Positions 17,351 to 25,426 of a stretch of 64,000 bases of DNA are shown here, piece after piece. Each line of letters starts with the position of its first letter. Positions within the stretch are counted from its first letter, which is position 1. A program made the position numbers and the translations under genes. The stretch is from Verrucomicrobiales bacterium. Lineage in GTDB: Bacteria > Verrucomicrobiota > Verrucomicrobiia > Verrucomicrobiales > DEV007. The DNA lies in assembly GCA_029213265.1 (NCBI GenBank), contig JARGNG010000011.1:82712-146711 (forward strand), read 5' to 3'. Below the pieces are notes generated by a model that saw nothing but the letters and a program-made list of their open reading frames with translations, searched no databases and was not told the DNA's origin.

Positions 17351-19117
17351 ATGCCGACTTCTATACCTGAAATTCCTGAAAATGCCCCGTTTTCCGCGGA
17401 ACAGCGGGCCTGGCTGAAGAATTATCTTTCCGAGCTGGTCTCCAAACTTGGACCTGCGGCACTTCCCTCCAACACGGCGGGAAAGCCCCGCGCCTTGTTC
17501 TTTTATGGCAGCCAGAGCGGAAACGCGCAGGCTCTGTCCGAAGGGTATGTCGAAATTATGAACGGAGATGGCTGGGCTGCGGAAGCGGTCAGCATGGAAG
17601 ATCACGCAAAGGTCGATCTGAAACACGAGCCCTTGATTCTCGTGATCACCAGCACCTGGGGCGAAGGCGACCCACCGGATACCGCTGTCGAGTTCTGGGA
17701 CAAATTCAAGTCAGACGGGCAATCGAAGCTTCCCAACTCGCGCTTCTCCGTTCTCGCCCTCGGTGACACGAACTACGCTGATTTTTGCGAGATGGGCAAA
17801 CTGATGGATGCCCGTCTCGAAGAACTGGGCGCGAAGAGAATCGCTCCCCGGATCGATTGTGATGTCGACTACGAGGAGCCTGCGGAAGAGTGGTTTCGCG
17901 TGGTCACATCCAAACTGGATGAAATCGGGAAAGAAGTATTCACCACGACCGTGACCGCCTCGCGAGAATCCGCTGAGGTCGAGTCGACTGAGGACCTTCC
18001 CTTCGGAAAGAAGAATCCGTTTCCCTCCGCTTTGAAGTACCGCTACCGACTCAATCTTGATCCATCTCCCCGTGATACCCGTCACCTGGAGCTGGATCTC
18101 GAAGGCTCCGGGCTCGAATACGAGGTAGGAGACGCCGTCGCAACGTATCCCTTGAACGATCCTGCGCTGGTAGACGAGGTCCTCGCGGCCCTGCCGTTTA
18201 ACACCGCCGTTTCCATCCAAACCAAAGACAAAAAGAAACTCCCCCTGCGGGACGCTCTGATGGAGAGCTTTGACATTCGCACCGTCACCAAAGCCATCCT
18301 CAAAAAGTGGGCGGCACTGACCTGTCACCCCTACCTCCATGCCGTCATCGAAGACGATGCCGAGGTCGCCAAAATTCTCGACGGAATTGAAATCATCGAT
18401 CTGCTCTACGACTTCCCCGCTGATTTCAAAAGCGGACAGGACTTTGTCGATTTGCTTCGGCGTCTCACGCCGCGGCTCTACTCGATTGCCTCCAGTCCGA
18501 AAAAGCACCCGAACGAAGTTCATCTCACCGTCGCCAAAGTGACCTATGAGACAAAGGGACGCGTTCGCAAAGGGGTGGCGTCCACCTTCCTCTGTGAAGG
18601 CATGGGAGAAGGCGATACGGTTCGCGTTTTTATGCAGCCGACCAAGCATTTCAAGCTTCCGACAGATCTTTCGAAGGATGTCATCATGGTGGGCCCCGGA
18701 ACCGGAATTGCTCCGTTCCGCGCTTTTCTCGAGGAGCGGGAAGTGACCAAAGCAACCGGTCGCAACTGGCTCTTCTTTGGCAATCCTCACGAAGCGACCG
18801 ACTACTTCTACAAAAAGGAATTCGATGCGATGCAGGAAAGCGGCGTGCTCACCAAGCTCGACCTCGCCTGGTCCCGCGACCAGAAACACAAGATCTACGT
18901 TCAGGATAAGATCCGGGAAAACTCCGAAGAAATCTGGAATTGGCTGGAGAACGGAGCTCACTTCTACGTCTGCGGAGACGCAAAATACATGGCTCCTGAC
19001 GTAGAGAGAGCTCTGCTCGAATCCATCCGCAAGTTTGGCGGAATGGACGATGAAGGGGCCACGGCTTACCTCAAGAAGCTCAAGGACGAGCATCGATACC
19101 AGCGGGACGTGTACTAA
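17351..19117 (+). CDS. cysJ: CysJ-like diflavin reductase
   Basis: The frame extends to 17279, but the ATG at 17351 gives the usual CysJ-type N-terminus (PENAPFSAEQRAWLKN), so I chose it (588 residues). Domains in order: flavodoxin/FMN (FFYGSQSGNAQ, near 45), FAD domain (RLYSIASSPKK, near 380), the segment GVASTFL, NADPH binding (MVGPGTGIAPFRAFLEER) and the C-terminal ending HRYQRDVY typical of sulfite reductase alpha subunits. It moves electrons from NADPH through FAD and FMN to a partner. No cysI hemoprotein lies next to it, so the partner could be encoded elsewhere or be different. The gap 17084-17350 before it holds no supported gene. Confidence 0.8.
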   Translation: MPTSIPEIPENAPFSAEQRAWLKNYLSELVSKLGPAALPSNTAGKPRALFFYGSQSGNAQALSEGYVEIMNGDGWAAEAVSMEDHAKVDLKHEPLILVITSTWGEGDPPDTAVEFWDKFKSDGQSKLPNSRFSVLALGDTNYADFCEMGKLMDARLEELGAKRIAPRIDCDVDYEEPAEEWFRVVTSKLDEIGKEVFTTTVTASRESAEVESTEDLPFGKKNPFPSALKYRYRLNLDPSPRDTRHLELDLEGSGLEYEVGDAVATYPLNDPALVDEVLAALPFNTAVSIQTKDKKKLPLRDALMESFDIRTVTKAILKKWAALTCHPYLHAVIEDDAEVAKILDGIEIIDLLYDFPADFKSGQDFVDLLRRLTPRLYSIASSPKKHPNEVHLTVAKVTYETKGRVRKGVASTFLCEGMGEGDTVRVFMQPTKHFKLPTDLSKDVIMVGPGTGIAPFRAFLEEREVTKATGRNWLFFGNPHEATDYFYKKEFDAMQESGVLTKLDLAWSRDQKHKIYVQDKIRENSEEIWNWLENGAHFYVCGDAKYMAPDVERALLESIRKFGGMDDEGATAYLKKLKDEHRYQRDVY

Positions 19118-19138
19118 CCACTCTTTAACTTTTTCTAC

Positions 19139-19172
19139 CTCCTTTTCCTGAAGAGCGAAAAGGAAAAAGGAG
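19139..19172. terminator. Long hairpin between convergent genes
   Basis: CTCCTTTTCCT (19139-19149) and AGGAAAAAGGAG (19161-19172) form an 11-pair stem with one bulge and an 11-base loop. It separates the plus-strand flavoreductase gene from the minus-strand protease gene. Neither side has a good T tract, so it may be a weak bidirectional terminator or only an mRNA-stabilising hairpin. Confidence 0.45.
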
Positions 19173-19193
19173 TTGGAGTAGGAAGAGGAGTCT

Positions 19194-20429
19194 TTACTGC
19201 ACACCCAGCGCCTTCACTCGCTCTACCACGGGCGGATGCGTGTAGTTCAAGAGCACGTAGAACGGATGCGGCGTTAGATTACTGAGATTGTCTTTGCTCA
19301 GTTTTCGCAATGCATTTGCCATGGCTTCGGGGTTTCCCGTCACTTCCGCCGCATAAGCATCCGCCTCAAACTCGTGTTTCCGGCTCATTGCATTGCCCGC
19401 GATGGAAAGCAGATCATTGATCGGTGACATCAGGATTCCAAAGAGAACGAGACTGACATAAACACTTGTCTTCTCTACGCCGAAGGCATCGAAGAGCGAG
19501 CGGTTCTCCATCATGAGCCCGAGGAGGAAAAACATTGCTCCCGTGGTCAGGATGCCAATGACCAGTGATTTCACGATGTGGCGTTTCTTGAAGTGACCAA
19601 TTTCATGGGCCAGCACGCCGACCAATTCTGCGACAGTGTGATTTTCGATGAGGGTATCAAACAAGGCGATCCGCTTGTTGTTCCCGAGCCCGGTAAAAAA
19701 AGCATTCGATTTGGCGGACCTCTTTGATCCATCCATGACGGTGACTTCTTTGAGCGGAAATTCACACTTCTCCGCCATGGAGTGGATCTCCGTCTTTAAC
19801 TCCCCTTCCGGCAGCGGCTCGAACTTATTAAAGAGCGGCATAATCCACGTGGGTGCGATGTAAGTCAGGGCGAGCGAAAACGCCGTCGTTAGAATCCACC
19901 CCCACAACCAGGCCACCGGAACCGTCTGGAAAATCCAAAGGAGGGCCGCAAGAAGGGGCGCACCGATAAGCACTCCGAGAACGGCCCCTTTGACCCGGTC
20001 CATGCACCAGGTCGCCAGAGTGGATCGGTTGAAACCGAATTTTTCCTCCAGCCCGAACGTCCCGTAAAGATCGAACGGAGTCGATAGAATTTGCTGAGCG
20101 ACGAGCAGCGCTCCGATAAAAAAGAGTCCGGTCACGATCGGGCCCTGCTCATACCCTCGCACGGCGTTGTCGAGCCATCCGAAACCGCCCAGCCACCAGA
20201 AGGTAAAAAGCACGACGAGAGAAAAGATGCTTTCCCCGATTCCCAGAACCGCCTTGGCTTTGGTGTATTCCTGGGAGGTTTCGTAGACCTCCTCATCGAC
20301 AAACTCGCGGAACGAATCGGGAATCTCCGGAGTGAGTGCTTTCAAATTCAGAAGCGTCGCAAAAAGATCGAGCTTCCAGAAAAGGAAGAGAGCGAGAACG
20401 ATAATCAGAAACCAGGCGTTGATTTGCAT
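19194..20429 (-). CDS. M48 (Ste24-like) membrane metalloprotease
   Basis: A 411-residue integral membrane protease. An M48 N-terminal region with several membrane helices is followed by the zinc motif HEIGH (275-279) and the third-ligand region HEFEADAYA near 350. The length and N-terminal layout match the CAAX prenyl protease 1/Ste24 branch rather than short HtpX proteins. Bacterial members cleave membrane proteins in quality control; a prenylation role is not expected. It converges with the flavoreductase gene and appears to be transcribed alone. Confidence 0.88.
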   Translation of the reverse strand: MQINAWFLIIVLALFLFWKLDLFATLLNLKALTPEIPDSFREFVDEEVYETSQEYTKAKAVLGIGESIFSLVVLFTFWWLGGFGWLDNAVRGYEQGPIVTGLFFIGALLVAQQILSTPFDLYGTFGLEEKFGFNRSTLATWCMDRVKGAVLGVLIGAPLLAALLWIFQTVPVAWLWGWILTTAFSLALTYIAPTWIMPLFNKFEPLPEGELKTEIHSMAEKCEFPLKEVTVMDGSKRSAKSNAFFTGLGNNKRIALFDTLIENHTVAELVGVLAHEIGHFKKRHIVKSLVIGILTTGAMFFLLGLMMENRSLFDAFGVEKTSVYVSLVLFGILMSPINDLLSIAGNAMSRKHEFEADAYAAEVTGNPEAMANALRKLSKDNLSNLTPHPFYVLLNYTHPPVVERVKALGVQ

Positions 20430-20495
20430 AGGGCGTTGGGAAGGTAGCCGGAATCGCGCTGGAAGGAAGGTTCAAATTGCGCACCGGAAAATATA

Positions 20496-20544
20496 CGTCT
20501 CCAAAATACGGGAGGGCAGAGCTCCCGCTCTGTACATCGAGACG
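20496..20544. repeat. REP-like nested inverted repeat
   Basis: The outer arms CGTCTC (20496-20501) and GAGACG (20539-20544) enclose two alternative inner stems: GGGAG/CTCCC (20510-20514, 20522-20526) and CAGAG/CTCTG (20517-20521, 20528-20532). This nested layout is typical of dispersed intergenic palindromes. It lies in the 154-base gap downstream of a small membrane-protein gene and upstream of the protease gene. Confidence 0.5.
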
Positions 20545-20583
20545 CCCGCTAAGAAGAGAACCGTTATATTCCGGCTTTCCCGC

Positions 20584-20955
20584 CTAACGCTCGCCTTCCT
20601 CCGCCTTCAATTCCTCCGCCAATTGTCGAGCTTCTTCCGCCGCCTCGGCCAATTCGTTCTCCAGCTCCACCATTCTCGCCCTGTGCTCCTTGCGAATTCG
20701 AATGAGGTCATAGATCGCCAGGAGCAGAACAAAGGAAGCGAGCAGAAAAACCGCGATCCAGAACAAGGCAAACCAGAAAGGACTCGCCGCCAGCCTGGGA
20801 GCCAACGGGACGGCACCCGCAAACAACAACACCAGTGTCGCCAGGGTTGTGACGAAAAGAAGATTCCGCCGGTAGGGGCGATGCCGCAGGATGATCCATC
20901 CCGTCGCGAGACTCATCGCCAGCTTCTGTTTTTTACTCGTAGGATCCTTTTCCAC
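20584..20955 (-). CDS. Small two-helix membrane protein with C-terminal coiled coil
   Basis: A 123-residue protein starting with GTG; an internal ATG 13 codons later is an alternative. Two membrane helices (about 33-52 and 60-82) are followed by a charged helix (about 87-123) rich in Glu, Ala and Leu that is likely a coiled coil. I do not recognise the family. It sits upstream of the M48 protease gene on the same strand, separated by a REP-like repeat. No function can be assigned. Confidence 0.6.
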   Translation of the reverse strand: MEKDPTSKKQKLAMSLATGWIILRHRPYRRNLLFVTTLATLVLLFAGAVPLAPRLAASPFWFALFWIAVFLLASFVLLLAIYDLIRIRKEHRARMVELENELAEAAEEARQLAEELKAEEGER

Positions 20956-21110
20956 CGGTTTATGGAATCACAAACATCCGGAATTGGCCAAGGTCTTTTT
21001 CCGCAGAAAGAAGTCCACCGGCCGGAGACAGGGAAAAATGGACCTCCACAGCGCGAAAAATCTCGTGATCAGGACTGTTCAGAGATGACATTTTCTTCTA
21101 CCGTTCCGGT

Positions 21111-21992
21111 ATGTCGCGCCAGAGACTCTCCGTCCTGAAAACCTACAAACTCTACATCGGCGGGAAATTTCCCCGAACCGAAAGCGGAAGATATATGACT
21201 GCCACGAAAAGCTCCGACGGCACCCATCTCGCCCACTATTGCCACGCTTCCCGAAAAGACTTTCGGAACGCTATTGTCGCGGCCCGCGGTGCTTTCCCCG
21301 GCTGGCGGAATGCAACAGCCTACCTTCGCGGACAGATCCTCTACCGGGCTGCTGAGATGATCGAGAGCCGGTCGGACAGCTTTGTTTCAGAACTGGTCGA
21401 CAGCACCGGTGTCAGGAAAGCGGAAGCAAAGGCCGAGGTGGACGCCTCCATCGACCGGCTTGTTCACTTTGCCGGTTGGACGGACAAATATGGTCAGATT
21501 TTCAGTTCGGTAAATCCGGTCGCCTCGTCCCATTTCAATTTTTCCACCCCTGATCCCACCGGAGTCGTCGTCGCGCTGGCTCCGGATTATCCCGGATTGC
21601 TTGGTCTCGTCAGCCTGATGGGACAAATCATTTTGTCCGGAAACACCTGTGTTTTACTCGCCTCCGAGACGACTCCCCTTCCCGCGCTTTCTCTCGCGGA
21701 AGCCCTCGCCACCAGCGATCTGCCGGGAGGGGTCGTGAACCTTCTCACCGGAAAGCGCGATGAACTGGCTCCCTGGATCGCAAGCCACATGGATGTAAAC
21801 GCCGTAATCGAAGGGTCCGGCGACCGGGATGTGCTGGCGACTCTGCAGGGAGGCGCGGCTGACAATTTGAAACGCGTTAGCGACCATTCGCTTCCTGCCA
21901 GCGAAGCCTGGTTCGGAGAGGAAGCGGCGAACCCCTATCGCATTCTCGATACCGTCGAATTCAAAACAGCCTGGCATCCGATGGGTGTCTAA
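21111..21992 (+). CDS. Half-length aldehyde dehydrogenase homologue lacking catalytic residues
   Basis: A 293-residue protein that aligns with the N-terminal half of the aldehyde dehydrogenase family: LYIGGKFPRTESGR at the start, the oligomerisation/NAD-domain pattern, PTGVVVALAPDYPGLLGL, GNTCVLLASE, TTPLPALSLAEAL and LPGGVVNLLTG. It stops before the positions where the ELGG glutamate and catalytic cysteine would be, and ends TAWHPMGV. No continuation is visible in other frames before deoB, which starts 16 bases later, so it is a compact gene rather than a fresh truncation. Short ALDH paralogues beside nucleoside-catabolism genes may act as structural partners of a full-length enzyme; this is inference. 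Confidence 0.7.
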   Translation: MSRQRLSVLKTYKLYIGGKFPRTESGRYMTATKSSDGTHLAHYCHASRKDFRNAIVAARGAFPGWRNATAYLRGQILYRAAEMIESRSDSFVSELVDSTGVRKAEAKAEVDASIDRLVHFAGWTDKYGQIFSSVNPVASSHFNFSTPDPTGVVVALAPDYPGLLGLVSLMGQIILSGNTCVLLASETTPLPALSLAEALATSDLPGGVVNLLTGKRDELAPWIASHMDVNAVIEGSGDRDVLATLQGGAADNLKRVSDHSLPASEAWFGEEAANPYRILDTVEFKTAWHPMGV

Positions 21993-22007
21993 TTTTTCTC
22001 AACAACC

Positions 22008-23168
22008 GTGAAACGGGCTTTACTCATTGTTCTCGACTCGGTCGGAATCGGACACGCTCCTGACGCGGATCAATTCGGGGATTCCGGAGCAAACACCGTG
22101 GGACACATTCGGGAAGTGGTTCCGAAATTCTCCGTTCCCACGCTGGACTCCGCCGGCCTCGCCGCTGCCGAAAAGCTGGCTGCCGGAAAGGCGATTCCCG
22201 AAGGGGCCTTCAGTCTCTCCCCCGGCTGCCTGATCGAACAATCGGCAGGAAAAGACACGACAACAGGACACTGGGAGATGGCGGGAGCGCCGGTTACCGA
22301 GGCATTTGCCACCTTCGACCGGTTTCCCGATGCTCTTGTCGAAGAAATGGAGTCGGCCGCAGGAGTCCACTTTCTGGGAAACTACGCGCAGTCCGGCACC
22401 GTCATCCTCGGCGAACTCGGGGATGAACATGTCGCGACCGGAAGGCCCATCCTCTATACCAGTGCCGATTCGGTCATTCAAATTGCGGCGCACGAAAAAG
22501 TGATTCCCGTGCCTCAGCTGTATGAGATTTGTCGCAGATGTCGCACCATTGCTGACCGCGAGCGAATCGGGCGCGTCATTGCCCGGCCCTTTCTGGGAAC
22601 GTCCGGAAACTATGTCCGGACCGGAAACCGCCATGACTTTTCGATGCCGCCTCCGGAAACGATTCTAAACCGCCTCTCCGGAAACGGGGTGCGGACCATC
22701 GGTGTAGGCAAAATCAGCGATATCTTCAACGGTTCGGGAGTGGATGAATCATTCCCCACGAAAAGCAATGCACAGGGCTGTTCAGAAATGGATCGATTGC
22801 TTTCCGAAGGCCGTGATTCCCCTCATCTGATTTTCACCAATCTCGTCGATTTTGACATGCTCTACGGCCATCGAAGAAATCCGGAAGGCTATGCGGGTGC
22901 TCTCGAGGAATTTGATGGCTGGCTCGCCTCGCTGATCCCAAGGCTCGACGAAGAGACCCTCCTCCTCATTACGGCCGATCACGGGAACGATCCTACCTGG
23001 TCGGGAACAGACCACACCCGTGAAAAGGTCCCGCTTCTCGCATCACTTCCATCTGGAAGTCGATGGATCGGCGAACGAAATACCTTCTCCGATATCGCGA
23101 CCACTCTCGGCGAATGGTTTCAAGTCGATACGACAGGCCTGGCGGGAAATAGTTTTCTCACCGCTTGA
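22008..23168 (+). CDS. deoB: Phosphopentomutase DeoB
   Basis: A 386-residue metalloenzyme starting with GTG. The N-terminus LIVLDSVGIGHAPDAD holds the first metal ligands; GKDTTTGHWEMAG contains the phosphorylated threonine region; and ITADHGNDPTWSGTDHTRE near the C-terminus gives the second metal site. It interconverts ribose-1-phosphate and ribose-5-phosphate, and the deoxy forms, in nucleoside salvage. The ALDH homologue 16 bases upstream suggests an operon dealing with deoxyribose-phosphate-derived aldehydes. Confidence 0.93.
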   Translation: MKRALLIVLDSVGIGHAPDADQFGDSGANTVGHIREVVPKFSVPTLDSAGLAAAEKLAAGKAIPEGAFSLSPGCLIEQSAGKDTTTGHWEMAGAPVTEAFATFDRFPDALVEEMESAAGVHFLGNYAQSGTVILGELGDEHVATGRPILYTSADSVIQIAAHEKVIPVPQLYEICRRCRTIADRERIGRVIARPFLGTSGNYVRTGNRHDFSMPPPETILNRLSGNGVRTIGVGKISDIFNGSGVDESFPTKSNAQGCSEMDRLLSEGRDSPHLIFTNLVDFDMLYGHRRNPEGYAGALEEFDGWLASLIPRLDEETLLLITADHGNDPTWSGTDHTREKVPLLASLPSGSRWIGERNTFSDIATTLGEWFQVDTTGLAGNSFLTA

Positions 23169-23263
23169 TTCGATCTTCCGCGCGTCGCAAAATTTCCATT
23201 TCACCGGTTGAATTGTAAGCGGTTCGAATTCAGATTTTCGCTGGTATCCCCCCTCCTCTTCCC

Positions 23264-23473
23264 ATGTCCGAAACCACGTCCGATCCGAAACCCTCCGCGA
23301 TTTCCCTCTACCAGGAATTTCTTGACGAGCGCGAAGAAATTCTGCGCCATAAGTGGCTGCGAAGCGAAGAAGCGCAAGGGGACCTCGGATTTGAGGCCGC
23401 GCTCGCGGACTGGGCGATTCACCACCGTGAGCAGTGGAAGAAGGACTACTTAAAATCGAAGAAAAAGGGGTAG
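23264..23473 (+). CDS. Small conserved acidic/basic helical protein
   Basis: A 69-residue protein with the segment LRHKWLRSEEAQGDLGFEAAL followed by DWAIHHREQWKK and a Lys-rich tail. The pattern HKWxxSExxGxDxGFExAxxDWxxxHRxxW recurs in small bacterial proteins and, as I recall it, at the end of DUF4032-type proteins, so this is likely a real gene. No signal or membrane segment is visible. It lies 95 bases after deoB on the same strand. Function unknown. Confidence 0.6.
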   Translation: MSETTSDPKPSAISLYQEFLDEREEILRHKWLRSEEAQGDLGFEAALADWAIHHREQWKKDYLKSKKKG

Positions 23474-23504
23474 AGCGTTTCCGCCCCCCCCTTTTTCTCG
23501 AAAC

Positions 23505-23537
23505 TTGAAAAAGAAAAAGGCGGTCGCAATGACCGCC
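23505..23537 (-). terminator. Intrinsic terminator of the TPR gene
   Basis: On the minus strand GGCGGTC-attgc-GACCGCC is followed at once by TTTTTCTTTTTC. The seven-pair GC stem and T-rich tail make a strong terminator 33 bases after the stop of the TPR gene. Confidence 0.85.
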
Positions 23538-23569
23538 TCTTTCCACCAAGGGAGAAAACAAAATGTTTT

Positions 23570-24166
23570 CTAATTGCGTACCAACTTCCCGGGAGAGACC
23601 GGAGTCGAAACGGAATCTCCGTCCGGTCCAAGAGCTGTAGTGATCGTATCCGCGTCAGCCACCATCTGCCTGGCCATATCGATCTTTGCATCTTCGGTTG
23701 GAAAGCTTGAGAGGAAATCATTCGCCGAATTGTATTCGCCCTGCTTGATCATGTAGCGGACGTCTGCAAGAACGCTTTCGGTCACGATCCTTTCCACCGT
23801 CGGCATGGTCCCTTTCAGCTCCTGACCGAGTCGAAAGGCGGACGTATAGTCGCCTGAATGGTAAAGACTCATCGCAAGCCCCTCCACTGCAGGAACGCTG
23901 TTCGGGTCCTTCTCAATCGCGTCGAGAAATGCTTCAAATGCCTCGTCCCACTCCCGGAGGTCAAAATGCTGCCAGGCCTTCTTGCGAAGCATGGAAGCCG
24001 AGCTGGAACCCTGAACCGCACTATCGACACGAGCTGCCGTACGGATGGCGACCTGCTTGGCTTCGAGAGGACGATATTGACGAGTCTTCCCTTCCCCTTC
24101 TTCCGCAGAACCGGAAAATGGAAGAATGGTGAAGCAGGCAGCGATAATAAATTTTTGTCTCAACAT
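23570..24166 (-). CDS. Exported TPR-repeat protein
   Basis: The frame runs upstream to 24223, but the ATG at 24166 gives a proper signal peptide (MLRQKFIIAACFTILPFSGSA), so the product is 198 residues. Two or three TPR-like helical hairpins are visible (about 55-125, including WDEAFEAFLDAIEKDPNSV and GLAMSLYHSGDYTSAFRLGQ). The rest is helical, ending near the membrane-neutral tail SPGKLVRN. It is probably a periplasmic scaffold. It has its own promoter candidate and terminator, so it is a single-gene unit. The partner is unknown. Confidence 0.75.
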   Translation of the reverse strand: MLRQKFIIAACFTILPFSGSAEEGEGKTRQYRPLEAKQVAIRTAARVDSAVQGSSSASMLRKKAWQHFDLREWDEAFEAFLDAIEKDPNSVPAVEGLAMSLYHSGDYTSAFRLGQELKGTMPTVERIVTESVLADVRYMIKQGEYNSANDFLSSFPTEDAKIDMARQMVADADTITTALGPDGDSVSTPVSPGKLVRN

Positions 24167-24225
24167 GGGCTGGTGTGGTGAACTTTTTAAAATTACACGT
24201 TTCCTTACCTTCCTGCAAATCAAAT

Positions 24226-24231
24226 ATTATA
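24226..24231 (-). promoter_or_regulatory. Candidate -10 box for the TPR gene
   Basis: A perfect TATAAT on the minus strand lies in a very AT-rich stretch about 60 bases before the TPR gene start. The hexamer 17 bases further upstream (CTGCGA) is a poor -35 match. The local AT richness contrasts with the GC-rich surroundings. Confidence 0.4.
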
Positions 24232-24335
24232 TTTTTCTTAAATTAGTCTCGCAGAAATGATAATTACCGCACATTGGCAGACCAGCGGTTCTAGCGGTCA
24301 ATTTCCATTTCGCCCGCGATGCCCGGGAAAAGTGC

Positions 24336-24404
24336 GCGAGTCTACGGAGAGTCCTTTTCGTTCCGGGTAGGACAGCCTCGAATAGAAACACCGAGGTAGA
24401 CCGC
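24336..24404. other. Candidate structured RNA element
   Basis: GCGAGTCTAC (24336-24345) pairs with GTAGACCGC (24396-24404), with a one-base bulge. Inside are two hairpins, GTCC/GGAC (24351-24354, 24370-24373) and CTCG/CGAG (24377-24380, 24392-24395), giving a three-way junction. It sits in the 279-base gap 24167-24445, which has no gene. The strand is not determined. A further hairpin, AGCAGA/TCTGCT (24426-24443), lies right after the stop of the gene at 24446. It matches no RNA family I know. Confidence 0.4.
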
Positions 24405-24445
24405 AGAAAGCCAGCCCACCACGTCAGTAGCAGAGAAAAATCTGC

Positions 24446-25363
24446 TTACTCACCGACCTCAGTCAGCCTCGTGATCTCGAGCGCCACATCGAGGGCCGCA
24501 GCTCCCTGCTGACCGCTGACTTTCGGCTGCTCGCCACGAGCGGCACAATCAACGAAAGCGGCGAGTTCGCATTTCAGCGGCTCATCTTTCTCCACTTCGA
24601 CCTCTTCCCTCGCGATCTCCATCCCGTCTTTCCGATAGATCCATCCACTTTGATCCTGGTAATCGAGTGACAGATAGGCATCGCCCTGGAACACGCGGAT
24701 TTTCCGCATCCGCTCGGGGCTGATGCGGCTTGCCGTAATGTTGGCGACACAGCCGTTCTCAAAGCGGATACGGGCGTTGGCTATATCCTCCCGGCGTGTC
24801 AAAACGGGGATTCCCACGGCATCAATCGACGCGATCGGCGAATTGACGAGGTGCAAAACGATCTCCAAATCATGGATCATCAAGTCAAGTACCACTCCAA
24901 TATCGAGACTGCGCTTGGGAAAGGGGGAAAGGCGGTGGCACTCGATGAATTTGGGAGAATTCAATCGGGACTCCAGCTGGCTCATGACGGGATTGAAACG
25001 CTCAATATGACCGACCTGAAGGACAAGCCCCTTTTCCTGCGCCAGATCGATCATTGCCTTGGCGTCATCCACGGAGTCGGAAATCGGCTTTTCGACGAGA
25101 ACGTGTTTTCCGGCATTCAGCAGTTTCGTTGCAATTTCCCGGTGAGTAACCGTGGGAGTGGAAACCGATGCCGCGTCGACCCGGGAAATCAGTTCATCGA
25201 GACTCTCGATCGCCTCGACGCCAAACTCTTCCGCGATGGCACGGGCGTGCTCCGTGTTCTCGTCGTAGATCCCCACCCAACCCGCAGATTCCAGCTCTGA
25301 ATAGATACGGGCATGATTCCGACCAATCGCTCCAACTCCGACGACTCCAACTTTGACGCTCAT
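24446..25363 (-). CDS. Gfo/Idh/MocA oxidoreductase, possibly GnnA-like
   Basis: A 305-residue NAD(P)-dependent sugar dehydrogenase. The Rossmann motif GVVGVGAIGRNHAR is at the N-terminus, followed by the catalytic EKPIS motif near 95 and GHIERFNP. It is the last gene of EamA-lpxI-this gene. In some Gram-negatives GnnA, a Gfo/Idh enzyme, oxidises UDP-GlcNAc so that lipid A can carry amide-linked acyl chains. Position after lpxI suggests the same here. No GnnB-type aminotransferase is in the window, so this is a contextual inference; many Gfo/Idh enzymes act on other sugars. Confidence 0.75.
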   Translation of the reverse strand: MSVKVGVVGVGAIGRNHARIYSELESAGWVGIYDENTEHARAIAEEFGVEAIESLDELISRVDAASVSTPTVTHREIATKLLNAGKHVLVEKPISDSVDDAKAMIDLAQEKGLVLQVGHIERFNPVMSQLESRLNSPKFIECHRLSPFPKRSLDIGVVLDLMIHDLEIVLHLVNSPIASIDAVGIPVLTRREDIANARIRFENGCVANITASRISPERMRKIRVFQGDAYLSLDYQDQSGWIYRKDGMEIAREEVEVEKDEPLKCELAAFVDCAARGEQPKVSGQQGAAALDVALEITRLTEVGE

Positions 25364-25426
25364 AGGTCCATGCTATGCCAGCATGTGAGCAGATCAGCAA
25401 CTCAAGATCGCGATCCGGTACGCTTT

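Noticed and set aside
17711..19204. 497-codon minus-strand frame
   Set aside because: It lies opposite the CysJ-like gene and has no recognisable motif; a shadow frame.
21111..21992. Short ALDH considered as a frameshifted pseudogene
   Set aside because: No C-terminal ALDH remnant is found in any frame before deoB, which begins 16 bases later; the gene ends cleanly.
24300..24445. Structured element tested by eye as RNase P RNA, SRP RNA or 6S RNA
   Set aside because: It lacks the conserved RNase P and SRP core sequences and the long bulged-hairpin shape of 6S RNA; left as unassigned.
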